A DNA stretch of 64,000 nucleotides. Source: an uncultured Collinsella sp. (GTDB lineage Bacteria; Actinomycetota; Coriobacteriia; Coriobacteriales; Coriobacteriaceae). Shown here piece by piece: positions 1 through 8,613 of the stretch; the first letter of the stretch is position 1; each line of letters starts with the position of its first letter. The position numbers were made by a program, and so were the translations under genes. The stretch spans positions 78,048 through 142,047 of the forward strand of contig CABRHH010000003.1 in assembly GCA_902470695.1 (NCBI GenBank), read 5' to 3'. Under the pieces are notes generated by a model. The model ran no database searches. It worked only from the letters and a program-made list of their open reading frames with translations, and was not told where the DNA came from.

Positions 1-774
1 CAGGGGGCAGGGGCGGTACTTCTCGTCGCCAAAAGACTCATAGAGGCCCTTCATGGTGGCGTACACCACATCGATGCCCGTGAAGTCCATAAGCTCACAC
101 GGACCCATGGGATGGTTACAGCCGAGCTTCATACCGTTGTCGACATCCTCGGGGGTGCAACCCTCGGACACGAGGAAGGCACCTTCGTTTTGATACGGGA
201 CGATGATGCGGTTGACGATGAAGCCGGGCTGGTTGGGGGCGGTGACGCTCGTCTTGCCAATCGCATCGGAGAGTTCCTTGGCGGCCGCAAAGGCCTCGTT
301 GGAGGTGGCGGTGCCGCGGATGAGCTCAACGAGCTTCATCACAGGTGCGGGATAGAAGAAGTGCATGCCAAGAACAGACTCGGGACGCTTGGTGGCAGCC
401 GCGATAGCATCGATATCGATACCAGACGTGTTGGTGAGAAGCACAGCGTCCTCGTCGGCAAACTCATCCATCTTGGCGAATGTGGACTCCTTGAAGTCGA
501 GGCACTCGGGAACAGCCTCGATGACGTAGCGCGCACCGACAAGGTCAGCATAATCCGTAGAGTAGCTCATACGGGCGATGATCTCGTCGCATGCCCCCTG
601 GGTCATCTTGCCCTTGGCGACCTTCTTGTTCATAAGCTTGGCGACCAGCGCACGAGCGCGGTCGAGCGGTTCGATCGCGATGTCGATGTTGACGACCTCA
701 AAGCCTGCCTGTGCGCACACCTGCGCGATACCGCCTCCCATAAGGCCGGAACCAATTACTGCTACCTTTGCCAT
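1..774 (-). CDS. hbd: 3-hydroxybutyryl-CoA dehydrogenase (partial, C-terminus off the window)
   Basis: NAD(P)-dependent oxidoreductase that interconverts acetoacetyl-CoA and 3-hydroxybutyryl-CoA in the cytoplasm. The first 258 codons are present and the reading frame runs off the left edge; clostridial homologues are about 280 residues, so little is missing. The N-terminus is a Rossmann nucleotide-binding fold (MAKVAVIGSGLMGGG, with GxGxxG) and is followed by the family segments NTSGI, GMHFFYPAPVMKLVE and NQPGFIVNR. The ATG at 774 has an AAAGGG ribosome site seven bases upstream. It is the last visible gene of a minus-strand operon, 55 bases after the CoA-transferase stop. A tartronate-semialdehyde or 3-hydroxyisobutyrate reductase role is less likely, because the HFFYPAP motif is typical of the acyl-CoA enzymes. 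Confidence 0.9.
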   Translation of the reverse strand, partial: MAKVAVIGSGLMGGGIAQVCAQAGFEVVNIDIAIEPLDRARALVAKLMNKKVAKGKMTQGACDEIIARMSYSTDYADLVGARYVIEAVPECLDFKESTFAKMDEFADEDAVLLTNTSGIDIDAIAAATKRPESVLGMHFFYPAPVMKLVELIRGTATSNEAFAAAKELSDAIGKTSVTAPNQPGFIVNRIIVPYQNEGAFLVSEGCTPEDVDNGMKLGCNHPMGPCELMDFTGIDVVYATMKGLYESFGDEKYRPCPL

Positions 775-829
775 TGTTCTGCCCTTTCTCTGAGAACACC
801 TGATACCTAAACGTGGAAGGGAGCAACCC

Positions 830-2404
830 CTAGAGATAGCCGATAAGACCGGCGGGACCATCTGTGGTGAAGAGGCACGCGTCCATGACCTTGAGGTCGT
901 CGGCGACGATCGGCTCGAAATCCATCATGTCGAGCACCTGCGTTTGAAGATCGATACCGGGGGCAATCTCGACCAGCTTGACGCCCTCGGGGACAAGCTC
1001 GAACACCGCGCGCTCGGTGATGACCAGGGCCTGCTGATCGGATGCACGGGACCGAGGGCCGTTGAAGGACAGTTGAGCGACCTTCTTGACCATCTTCTTG
1101 ATCTGGCCCTCCTGCTCGATGACAAGCTTGCCGTCATCGAAGCAATACCGTGCCCCGCGCGCGGTAAAGGTTCCCAGAAAAACGACCTTCTTGGCGTTCT
1201 GGGTGATATCGATGAAACCGCCGGCACCTGTACAGCGAGAGCCCATCTTGGTGGAATTGACGTTTCCCTCACCATCGAGCTCACCCAAGCCCATGTAGGT
1301 CACGTCGACGCCCGCACCATCGTAGTAATCAAACTGTTCAGGATGGCTGACCATCGCAATAAGGTTTTGGCCGATGCCGAAGTCGGCCTCTCCCATCTGG
1401 ACACCACCGTAGATGCCGCTCTCAACGGTGATCATGACCTCGGAGGAGACTCCCTCCTCTTGCGCAACACGACCGACCATGTCGTTGGGAATGCCCGTTC
1501 CCAGGTTGACCACGCAGCCGGGGTACATCTCCATAACGCCGCGTCGGGCGATGAACTTGCGCTCGTTGAAGGGCGCGGGCTCGATGGCGGTCTCGGGCAC
1601 GACCATCTGACCACAATACGAAGCATCGAAGTAGAAGGAGTGCGTCTGTCGATGATCAACCTCGGGGTCGTCACAGACCACGATCTTGTCGATGAAGACA
1701 CCGGGCACCGTAACATCCTTGGGGTTGATGGTGCCGTTCTTGACCACGTTTTTGACCTGGGCGATCACCTGTCCGCCAAAGCGCTTCGCCGCAAGAACCG
1801 CGTTGAAAACCTCGAGTTTCATGGCTTCCTCGGTAGTGGTGAGATTGCCCATCTCGTCACAAACAGTACCGCGGATAAGGACAGTATCGATCGGAACGGC
1901 GCGGTAGAACATGTACTCCTCACCGTCTACCGTGATGATTTCGCTGATATCCTCGAGCTCACGCGTTCGGCCATTCATCTTGCCGCCCTCGATGCGCGGG
2001 TCGATGAAGGTCCCCAAGCCGACCCGGCTCATCTTGCCGGGCAGACCGCAGGCCATGGAACGGTAGAGCTGGGCGATCTGACCCTGGGGCAGGCAGTATG
2101 CCTCGACCTGATTGTTGGCAATCAAATCCATCCAACGCGGCTGGAGGCCCCAGTGCGAGCCGATAATGCGCTCGACCAGGCCCTCGTGCGCAAAATGCTG
2201 AATGCCGCGCTCGCGATCGGACTGACCACACGAGTGCAGGAGCGTGAGATTGCAAGGATGGCCCGTTTCGAGGAAGCGCCGCTCGATGGCCTTGAGGTTC
2301 GACTCGGATGCCGACACCAGGGTCATTCCGATGGTCGCGATGGTCGAACCATCCTCAATCGAGGAAGCCGCCTCATCGGCCGTCACGAAGTTTGCCTTGA
2401 TCAC
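830..2404 (-). CDS. Acyl-CoA:carboxylate CoA-transferase (propionate/acetate CoA-transferase, YdiF-like)
   Basis: A 524-residue family I CoA-transferase with the alpha and beta halves fused, the usual length for propionate CoA-transferase and YdiF. It moves CoA between short-chain acyl-CoAs and free acids through a glutamyl-CoA thioester. The candidate catalytic glutamate is E328 in ITVESGIYGG. The N-terminal half carries the VRGTVCDEMGN-type segment (seen as IRGTVCDEMGN). The start is GTG: it overlaps the stop of the upstream ligase by four bases (GTGA) and follows AAGGAG by eight bases, which implies translational coupling. With the neighbouring ligase and hydroxyacyl-CoA dehydrogenase it suggests activation and turnover of a C3-C4 organic acid. 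The true acid substrate cannot be read from the sequence. Confidence 0.88.
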   Translation of the reverse strand: MIKANFVTADEAASSIEDGSTIATIGMTLVSASESNLKAIERRFLETGHPCNLTLLHSCGQSDRERGIQHFAHEGLVERIIGSHWGLQPRWMDLIANNQVEAYCLPQGQIAQLYRSMACGLPGKMSRVGLGTFIDPRIEGGKMNGRTRELEDISEIITVDGEEYMFYRAVPIDTVLIRGTVCDEMGNLTTTEEAMKLEVFNAVLAAKRFGGQVIAQVKNVVKNGTINPKDVTVPGVFIDKIVVCDDPEVDHRQTHSFYFDASYCGQMVVPETAIEPAPFNERKFIARRGVMEMYPGCVVNLGTGIPNDMVGRVAQEEGVSSEVMITVESGIYGGVQMGEADFGIGQNLIAMVSHPEQFDYYDGAGVDVTYMGLGELDGEGNVNSTKMGSRCTGAGGFIDITQNAKKVVFLGTFTARGARYCFDDGKLVIEQEGQIKKMVKKVAQLSFNGPRSRASDQQALVITERAVFELVPEGVKLVEIAPGIDLQTQVLDMMDFEPIVADDLKVMDACLFTTDGPAGLIGYL

Positions 2405-4026
2405 CGAAGGTTCTCCTTAATCTGATCGAGCACCACCGTGCGCACTGCCACACGGTCCGGCTTGTCTCCAATTGTTTGCGGGATGCTGTCAACGAGCACC
2501 ACGTACTCGGGCACCTCGAATCCGGCCACTCGCTTGCGCAAAGCGGCAATGATGGATGCCTCGGTGAGCTTAACGTCGCCGGTGGGAACGACTGCGGCCA
2601 CGGGAACCTCGCCGTAGAGCTCGTCGGGGATACCCGTCACGCACACCTCGCACACGCCCGGCAGCGCACCGATGATTTCCTCGAGACAGCTGCACCAGAC
2701 CTTCTCGCCACCGCGGTTGATCATGTCCTTCTTGCGGTCGACAACCCAGACCATCCCGTGCGCATCGGCATACCCCATGTCCCCTGTGGCAAGCCAGCCT
2801 CCCTCGTCGAGGGCCTCGGCCTCCGAGTTGTAGTACCCGGACGTCAAACAGGTACCGCTCAATAGGATTTCGCCCACACGACCGTCCTCGACCTCCAAGC
2901 CCGACTCATCTACGATACGAACGCCCACGCCCGGGACCGGCTTACCCGTCGCCCCCGCGTATACGCTCGTGGGTGAATCGTAGGGAAAGAGCAGAGCGGG
3001 CGAGGCAGTCTCGGTCAAACCGTAGACGACTTGGAATGCACAGGCCGGCATCCAATCGTGGAAGGCGCGCATCTTGCCCACAGGCTCGTAGCTCGACCCA
3101 GACAGAATGGCGCGGAGGCTCGGCAACGAAGGGTAGTCGGCGCGCAGGGCAAGCACCTTCTCAAACGCCGTGGGCGATGCGTGGAGATACGTGATCCCCT
3201 CGTCGCGCACGCAATCAAGCAAACGGCGCGCGTCGAAGCGACGATGGAGGTAGATGCGGGCACCGGCATGGATAAACTGTGTCAGCAGCGCGACCAAGCC
3301 GGTGACGTGGTAAATGGGCACGGGGATGACGGTACGGTCGAAAGCGGTGGTGCCCATCAGGCGCTCGTACACCAAGGCGGCATGGATGATGTTGAGATTG
3401 CTGAGCAAAACGGCTTTCGACGCGGCGGTCGTGCCCGAAGTGTAGATCATCACGGCATCAGATCCAAGGTCGCCGGCGCGCTCAGCGCTCGGAAGGTCGC
3501 ACAGGGAACGCGAGAAGCCGAAGCCTCCGGGTTCGCCCGAGCGGTCGCAGAACTCAACATGTGGGACAACGCCCGCCGCCACTCCGATACGCGCGCGATA
3601 GCGCGGATCGATGAACAGGACGGAGAGACCCGAATGGCGAAGCAGGCCGGATATCTCCTTCTCACGATACTTAGTCGAGAACGGAACGGCAACCGCCCCG
3701 ATCTTGCTACATGCGAAGTACGTCGCACAGAACTCAATACTCGAATCGAGCAGAAGCCCCACGCGGTCACCAACACCGACATGGTAGTCATATGCGAGAT
3801 GCGCCGCGACGCCGTCGGTATATGCGAGCAGATCGTCAAAGGTGTAGCCCGCGCCATCGTCGTCGACGATGGCGATGGCGCCCGCATTGCGCGAAGCTGA
3901 TTGGGCGAGCAGGTCATAGAGGGTCTCGGGCATCTGCTCAAACGTGTAGCAGCTCCTACCGCCCACGATGCGGAACCCCATGCCTCGCTGCTGAAACGAG
4001 TTCCAGCACGAACTTCCCCAGATCAT
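2401..4026 (-). CDS. AMP-forming acyl-CoA synthetase (ANL superfamily)
   Basis: 541 residues of the adenylate-forming family, which converts a carboxylic acid, ATP and CoA to acyl-CoA, AMP and pyrophosphate. Visible core motifs are the phosphate-binding loop (residues 193-205, MIYTSGTTAASKA), VYGLTETA, WLATGDMGY and the C-terminal hinge DRKKDMINRGGEKV. The loop departs from the usual TSGTTGxPKG: glycine, proline and the final glycine are replaced by A, S and A, although the lysine is kept. The start at 4026 overlaps the glycerate kinase stop (ATGA) and is preceded by GGAGGAGGTG, so it is well supported; a later start at MPETLYDLL (residue 32) is possible. It sits between glycerate kinase and CoA-transferase in a tightly coupled operon. 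Acid specificity is unknown. Confidence 0.87.
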   Translation of the reverse strand: MIWGSSCWNSFQQRGMGFRIVGGRSCYTFEQMPETLYDLLAQSASRNAGAIAIVDDDGAGYTFDDLLAYTDGVAAHLAYDYHVGVGDRVGLLLDSSIEFCATYFACSKIGAVAVPFSTKYREKEISGLLRHSGLSVLFIDPRYRARIGVAAGVVPHVEFCDRSGEPGGFGFSRSLCDLPSAERAGDLGSDAVMIYTSGTTAASKAVLLSNLNIIHAALVYERLMGTTAFDRTVIPVPIYHVTGLVALLTQFIHAGARIYLHRRFDARRLLDCVRDEGITYLHASPTAFEKVLALRADYPSLPSLRAILSGSSYEPVGKMRAFHDWMPACAFQVVYGLTETASPALLFPYDSPTSVYAGATGKPVPGVGVRIVDESGLEVEDGRVGEILLSGTCLTSGYYNSEAEALDEGGWLATGDMGYADAHGMVWVVDRKKDMINRGGEKVWCSCLEEIIGALPGVCEVCVTGIPDELYGEVPVAAVVPTGDVKLTEASIIAALRKRVAGFEVPEYVVLVDSIPQTIGDKPDRVAVRTVVLDQIKENLR

Positions 4027-5174
4027 CGCGGCACCTCCTCCCCCTGCCGCTCAGCAAGCATCGCAAAGACGTCCGCAGCCGTACGACGGTAGTTCTCCTC
4101 CGCATGAGCGAGAGCCTCCTCGATGGGAGCGCCCGTCTCAACGCAGGAAACAATCGCAGTCACACCGAGGTCGAGCAGCGCGTCGGCGCCGTCTGCAACG
4201 GAGCCCACAATTGCATACAGGGGCTTTCCGGCAGCGGCGCATCGGCGAGCCACCCCCGAGAGGAGCTTGCCATCGAGGGACTGGGCGTCCGCGCGCCCCT
4301 CACCCGAAAAGCAGCAGTCCGCTTCGGCAAGGAGACCGTCGAAATGAGCCAGATCCATCAGGCATTCAACGCCCGATGCCAAACGCGCCGAGAGAAACGC
4401 AGCCGCCGCGGCGCCCATACCACCGGCCGCGCCGGCGCCGGGCATCGTGGCAACACGCATGCCGCACCCCCGCTCAATGAGTCGCGCATATCCGACCATC
4501 CCGCGCTCGAGCCGGGCGAGAGACTCGGCCGATCCGCCCTTCTGCGGTCCGAAAACCATCGTCGCACCCATAGGACCAATGAGCGGGTTGGTCACATCGC
4601 ACATCACGGTAAAGCGAGCCTCACGAGCTTCCGGGATAAGGCCGCTGGCATCGATGCGAACGAGCCGCTCGAGATCCTCGCCGCGCCCAAGAAGCTCGCT
4701 TCCTTGCTGATCGTAGAACCTAATCCCGAGGGCACGCATGGCACCCACGCCACCGTCGTTGGTGGCGCTGCCGCCCAGCGCGAGGTATACTTCGCGGGCC
4801 CCGTGCTCGAGTGCATGATGTATGAGCTCGCCAAAACCGGTTGATGAGGCGCGCAAGGGGTCGAGCGCATCCGGCTCAACCAGCGTGATGCCACTTGCGG
4901 CGGCGAGCTCGATTACGCAACGACCGTCGGGGAGAACCCCGTAGGCGGCGCGCACCGAACCGCCCAACGGACCTTCGACCGTTGCGTACACGCGCTCGCC
5001 GCCGCAAGCGGAGAGAACGGCGTCCACCGTCCCCTCGCCGCCGTCAGCGATGGGGAGCACAGAGCATGAGGCATCTGGAAAGACCCGAAGCGCCTCTTCC
5101 TTCAGAATCCTTGCGATTTGCCCGCTCGAAAGCGTGCCCTTGAACGAATCGGATGCGAAGAGAAAATCCGCCAT
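4023..5174 (-). CDS. Glycerate kinase (GlxK/GarK family)
   Basis: A 383-residue ATP-dependent kinase that phosphorylates D-glycerate, in this family normally at the 2-position, to feed lower glycolysis. Family hallmarks are the N-terminal ASDSFKGTLSS, the ADGGEGT segment (residues 43-49), LGGSATNDGG and the FGPQKG motif. The length matches the family. The start ATG at 5174 has GAGGGGGG eight bases upstream. It lies 23 bases after the class II aldolase and overlaps the downstream ligase by four bases. An aldolase followed by glycerate kinase suggests that the aldolase cleavage yields, directly or after reduction, a glycerate-level product. This is inference; no reductase of the GarR type is present. 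Confidence 0.92.
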   Translation of the reverse strand: MADFLFASDSFKGTLSSGQIARILKEEALRVFPDASCSVLPIADGGEGTVDAVLSACGGERVYATVEGPLGGSVRAAYGVLPDGRCVIELAAASGITLVEPDALDPLRASSTGFGELIHHALEHGAREVYLALGGSATNDGGVGAMRALGIRFYDQQGSELLGRGEDLERLVRIDASGLIPEAREARFTVMCDVTNPLIGPMGATMVFGPQKGGSAESLARLERGMVGYARLIERGCGMRVATMPGAGAAGGMGAAAAAFLSARLASGVECLMDLAHFDGLLAEADCCFSGEGRADAQSLDGKLLSGVARRCAAAGKPLYAIVGSVADGADALLDLGVTAIVSCVETGAPIEEALAHAEENYRRTAADVFAMLAERQGEEVPR

Positions 5175-5197
5175 TTTCTTGCCCCCCTCAAGACTTG

Positions 5198-6079
5198 CTA
5201 GTCGAATTGTTCACCGGTGTGGCCGAAGGTGTACCTGCCCGCGGAGCCAATCAACCGCATATAGGATTTGATGTAGTCCTTGGCGGCATCCTCACCAACC
5301 ATCTGAATATCCATGTAATCGATGCCGGGCTGCTCGTTGAGCTTCTCGTGCATCGCATGGCGCTGATGCTTGAACAGGTCAGTGCACACGTTGATTTTGT
5401 TGATGCCGAGTTCGACCGCACGGCGAATATTCTCCTCGCCCGCGCCCGAGCCTCCGTGCAGAACGAGCGGCATCTTGGTCGCTGCCTTGAGCTCCGCCAG
5501 ACGATCGAAATCGAGGCTGGGCACAAAATCGTCAGGGTAGGCACCATGCGCCGTTCCGATAGCAACGGCGAGGCAATCGCAGTGCGTGCGCTCGGCGAAC
5601 TCCACTGCCTGCTCGACGTTGGTGTACATGTCAGCGGTACGTCCATCACCGGCAGCCGCCTGGCCCACATGGCCGAGTTCCGCCTCAACGCTTGCATGAC
5701 AGGCATGGGCGATCGAGGTTACCATGCGCGTGCGGCGCACGTTCTCTTCGAACTCATAGGACGATGAGTCAATCATGACCGACGAGAAGCCGGCGCGCAG
5801 GCAGCGGCAAACGTTGGCATAGGTGTCACCGTGATCGAGGTTGAACGCGACCGGCACATTGAGCGGCTCCGCAATCGCGCGAATCATGGGGACCATGACC
5901 TCAGGGGTAGCATGCGCCAGCATCTGACGCGGGGAAACGTTGATGATGACCGGGGACGCCTCCTCAGCAGCCGCATAGCAGATGGAGCGGGCCTGCTCCA
6001 TGTTGGTGCAGTTGATCGCCATGACCGCGTAGTGGTTCTCGTTTGCGTGGTCGAGCATTTCTTTCATCGAGGTGTACAT
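5198..6079 (-). CDS. Class II (zinc) fructose/tagatose-bisphosphate aldolase family protein
   Basis: A 293-residue aldolase that cleaves ketose (bis)phosphates to dihydroxyacetone phosphate and an aldehyde. Zinc- and substrate-binding elements are visible in order: NLDHGDTY, EAELGHVG, IGTAHGAYP and LHGGSGAGEENI, then INKINVCTDL. The length and the GatY/KbaY-like N-terminus (short-chain class II group) distinguish it from the longer FbaA type. The ATG at 6079 follows AAGGAG by six bases. It heads the lower part of a minus-strand gene set that starts with fructose-type PTS IIB-IIC, and a strong hairpin lies between IIC and this gene. Substrate could be tagatose, fructose or a deoxy-sugar phosphate; the sequence does not decide. 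Confidence 0.9.
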   Translation of the reverse strand: MYTSMKEMLDHANENHYAVMAINCTNMEQARSICYAAAEEASPVIINVSPRQMLAHATPEVMVPMIRAIAEPLNVPVAFNLDHGDTYANVCRCLRAGFSSVMIDSSSYEFEENVRRTRMVTSIAHACHASVEAELGHVGQAAAGDGRTADMYTNVEQAVEFAERTHCDCLAVAIGTAHGAYPDDFVPSLDFDRLAELKAATKMPLVLHGGSGAGEENIRRAVELGINKINVCTDLFKHQRHAMHEKLNEQPGIDYMDIQMVGEDAAKDYIKSYMRLIGSAGRYTFGHTGEQFD

Positions 6080-6245
6080 GACTTGCTCCTTATCGAACGT
6101 GTGCTCGCTAGCAACTTGGGTCGATTACACGAAGCGCACGAAATCAACCCCTGCTCCGAGGGACTCATCCACTGGTATCAACCTGCTTCGCCTTCTAAAT
6201 GTCGCCTCCAACAAAGGGGCAAGCGGATGCGACATTAGGAAAGCG

Positions 6246-6299
6246 GTTAGAAATCGGAGGGACTCCCGTGGGCGCCCCTCCGATGCGAGGGCTTCTAAC
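6246..6299 (-). terminator. Nested hairpin immediately after PTS IIC
   Basis: Two stacked inverted repeats: outer arms GTTAGAA (6246-6252) and TTCTAAC (6293-6299), and inner arms ATCGGAGGG (6253-6261) and CCCTCCGAT (6276-6284). The structure begins inside the IIC stop region and lies 165 bases before the aldolase start. There is no strong T-run, so it may act as a processing or partial-termination structure that separates PTS expression from the downstream metabolic genes. Confidence 0.55.
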
Positions 6300-7423
6300 T
6301 AACCGAGAAGCTGATCAAGAACGCCGTTACCGCCCATCTCAGCATCCTGTTGAACAGGCTTGCGGAGCAGGAAGTACAGCACACCCGTCACGGCAGCACC
6401 AGCGAACCAGAAAAGTACGAACTGCAGCGGATTGCTCATCATCGGGATAACGAACACGCCACCATGGACTGCTGCAGATTCCAGGGCGAAGTATCCGCAC
6501 AGGCCGCCAGAGATCGCTCCACCAATCATGCAGGGGACAAGGCAGCGCCAGGTATCCTGCACCAGGAACGGGATGACGTACTCCTGGATGTAGCAGCACG
6601 CAAGCACAAGGCCGGAAATCGTAGTCGAACGCTCCTTTTCGGTGAATTTTTTCTTACCGGTGAAGCGGTCGATAATCTGTGCGAAGCAGACGCCAAGCGG
6701 ATTCTGCATGCCGCCGCACATCTTGCAGGCAGCAGGCCCAAGAATACCATCGGCATTCAAACCATTGGCAACCAGGGCGACCGCCTTGGAAATGGGGCCA
6801 CCTTGGTCAGTAGACATACCGGCACCGATGGCAGCGCCGAATACAAACCCACCGACGCCCTGCAGATCCATCAACGCATTGGTAATGAGGGTCATGAACC
6901 AGCCAATAGGAACGCCGACGACATACCACATGAGCAGGGAGGTAACCAGCGTGGACAGCACAGGAATGATGAGAATCGGGAAAACCGAGCTCACGTCATT
7001 CGGCACCTTTTTTGAAAGGTCCTTCAAAAACAGCGTGACATAGCCCGCGATCAGGCCACCAATGACGGCCCCGAGGAACCCCGCTTTAATCGTGTTCGAG
7101 ATAACGCCGACGGCAAAACCCGGAGCCAAGCCCGGCTTGTCGGCCAACGCCCAACCAATATAGGCTCCAATGATGGGGACGCATACGTTGAAAATCGCAG
7201 AGCCGATAGCATAGATCACCATTGCGAGCGAGTAGTCGGTATATGCCAAACCCTCCATGTCGGCTGCGATGTTGTATCCACCCATCGCCTTGGCAATTCC
7301 CCACAACACGCCGCCGCCTACGATAAACGGAATCATGTACGAAATTCCCGTAAGGACCGCATCCCAGGCTTCCTGGGCGCGAGACTTCTTTACCGGGGCA
7401 TTCTTGCGCTTAATCTCTGCCAT
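6299..7423 (-). CDS. PTS fructose-type permease subunit IIC
   Basis: A 374-residue integral membrane protein of the fructose/mannitol PTS superfamily; it forms the sugar channel and receives phosphate from IIB. Many hydrophobic helices are visible from residue 25 on, with the family patterns YMIPFIVGGGVLWG, GFLGAVIGGLIAGY and GPISKAVALVANG. The start overlaps the IIB stop by one base (TAATG), so the two are translationally coupled. No IIA or HPr domain is fused, and none is encoded next to it, so phosphate must come from an IIA elsewhere. The substrate is unknown; the aldolase and PfkB kinase nearby suggest a sugar that becomes a ketose bisphosphate. Confidence 0.9.
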   Translation of the reverse strand: MAEIKRKNAPVKKSRAQEAWDAVLTGISYMIPFIVGGGVLWGIAKAMGGYNIAADMEGLAYTDYSLAMVIYAIGSAIFNVCVPIIGAYIGWALADKPGLAPGFAVGVISNTIKAGFLGAVIGGLIAGYVTLFLKDLSKKVPNDVSSVFPILIIPVLSTLVTSLLMWYVVGVPIGWFMTLITNALMDLQGVGGFVFGAAIGAGMSTDQGGPISKAVALVANGLNADGILGPAACKMCGGMQNPLGVCFAQIIDRFTGKKKFTEKERSTTISGLVLACCYIQEYVIPFLVQDTWRCLVPCMIGGAISGGLCGYFALESAAVHGGVFVIPMMSNPLQFVLFWFAGAAVTGVLYFLLRKPVQQDAEMGGNGVLDQLLG

Positions 7424-7749
7424 TAGGAAATTGCCTCCAATACTTCCTCAACCACAGAACGTGCGGTTTCGACAGTCATGACTTCGTTGGTCTTACATGA
7501 AAGCGTTGGGACCGGATCGAACCGCTCCGGATTCTTGATCTTCACGTCCGCCGCAATGATTGCGGCATCGCAGCGAGCAAGGTCTTCCTCCGTAATCATG
7601 TTCTCCATGCCGGTCGCACCCTGTGTTTCAATCTTGGCCTCGCAGCCAAGAGCCTCAATCGCCTGCTTGAGCGATTCGGCGGCCATGAACGTATGCGCGA
7701 TTCCGATCATGCAGGCTGTCACACCTACGATGTACTTCTTCTCTGCCAT
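7423..7749 (-). CDS. PTS fructose-type subunit IIB
   Basis: A 108-residue cytoplasmic phosphocarrier. The phosphorylatable cysteine is C13 in VTACMIGIAHTFMAAE, which matches the fructose-IIB pattern (consensus CPTGIAHT) with P-T replaced by M-I. The ATG at 7749 is chosen over one 21 bases further upstream because it directly follows GGAGGAACC. It is the first gene of the minus-strand operon; the 270-base spacer upstream is AT-rich and shared with the divergent STM3941-type gene. Confidence 0.9.
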   Translation of the reverse strand: MAEKKYIVGVTACMIGIAHTFMAAESLKQAIEALGCEAKIETQGATGMENMITEEDLARCDAAIIAADVKIKNPERFDPVPTLSCKTNEVMTVETARSVVEEVLEAIS

Positions 7750-8021
7750 GGTTCCTCCTCTCCGTTTCAACGACGGGTGATCTTGGAGTGCCGCACCTGT
7801 GGTTTGGTCCTCCCCTCGTGAAGAATCATAGTATGCACATATTTGTTTTTTGAACTTACCTGCAATTTTCTAGTTATCACATATATTCATCATTATTTGT
7901 TCTCATTTTTGTTCGCTTATTTATCGATATTTAGCACATCAACATCTATTCTTCATATTTTGAGCACATTCAGTGCTAGTCTGTACAGAGCACATGTCGC
8001 ATTTCACTCAAAGGAAGGCTC
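7750..8021. promoter_or_regulatory. AT-rich divergent control region with repeated CACAT motifs
   Basis: This spacer separates the PTS operon (minus) from the STM3941-AEC-PfkB operon (plus) and is much more AT-rich than the rest of the window. The heptamer AGCACAT occurs three times, at 7933-7939, 7963-7969 and 7989-7995, and related GCACAT/TCACAT words occur near 7835 and 7877, all in the same orientation. A shared operator for both operons is plausible. A 60-codon open frame inside it has no ribosome site and skewed composition, so it is not called as a gene. Confidence 0.4.
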
Positions 8022-8594
8022 ATGAACGAAACCACCGTCCATCGTACAAGCGACGTTCTCGTGATTCGCAACCCCATTATCTTGCATGCCATTTTGGTTT
8101 TCATGGGCCTATGCCTCGCTGTTGCAGCCTCGCTTGCCATCTTCGACCCGCTTCCCTACGCCGAAAACCCACTCGTCATGCGCATAGGGATGGGCTACTG
8201 CGGCCTGCCAATTTCACTGGGCCTGATCTACATGAATGCTCGAAAGATCATCTTCAGACGCAACGCTGTTCGAATTGACCAAGAGGGCATAACCGACAAC
8301 TCGACCGCCCTATCTTCAGGTTTCACGGCTTGGGAAGATATCGCCGAGGTGTTTCTCCTTCGACTTAAAAACGACGACTACCTATGCGCGCTCCCTGTTG
8401 ATTACGATTCCTGGTACCAGGGACTGTCTAAACGACAGCAAAAACTGGCACAAGCCAATCTGGATGCTGGCTTTGCCCCCATTCGAATTCAATTCCGTAA
8501 GGTGAGCACGCGCATCACATCAAAAGACGGGGTCTCATTCGTTAAAAAGCTCTTTCCGAAAAAGGTCACTCACGTCCGCAAGCCGCGCTACTAA
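8022..8594 (+). CDS. STM3941-family small membrane protein
   Basis: A 190-residue protein with two N-terminal membrane segments (about residues 18-40 and 55-72) followed by a cytoplasmic domain. The segment IDQEGITDNSTALSSGF followed by WEDI is the signature of the STM3941 family, a poorly characterised bacterial PH-like membrane family. The ATG follows AAAGGAAGG. It is the first gene of a plus-strand set with the AEC transporter (19 bases later) and the PfkB kinase. No enzymatic residues are recognised. A comparable two-helix protein (14103-14675) lies in the second sugar operon, so these may be accessory proteins of sugar transport; this is inference. Confidence 0.75.
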   Translation: MNETTVHRTSDVLVIRNPIILHAILVFMGLCLAVAASLAIFDPLPYAENPLVMRIGMGYCGLPISLGLIYMNARKIIFRRNAVRIDQEGITDNSTALSSGFTAWEDIAEVFLLRLKNDDYLCALPVDYDSWYQGLSKRQQKLAQANLDAGFAPIRIQFRKVSTRITSKDGVSFVKKLFPKKVTHVRKPRY

Positions 8595-8613
8595 ACCCGT
8601 TGGGACTCTCTAC

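Noticed and set aside
944..2425. 493-codon open frame on the plus strand opposite the CoA-transferase
   Set aside because: It mirrors the GC-rich third-position pattern of the real minus-strand gene; no ribosome site and no recognisable family.
7843..8025. 60-codon plus-strand hydrophobic small protein
   Set aside because: Lies in an AT-rich promoter spacer, lacks a ribosome site, and its composition reflects the AT bias.
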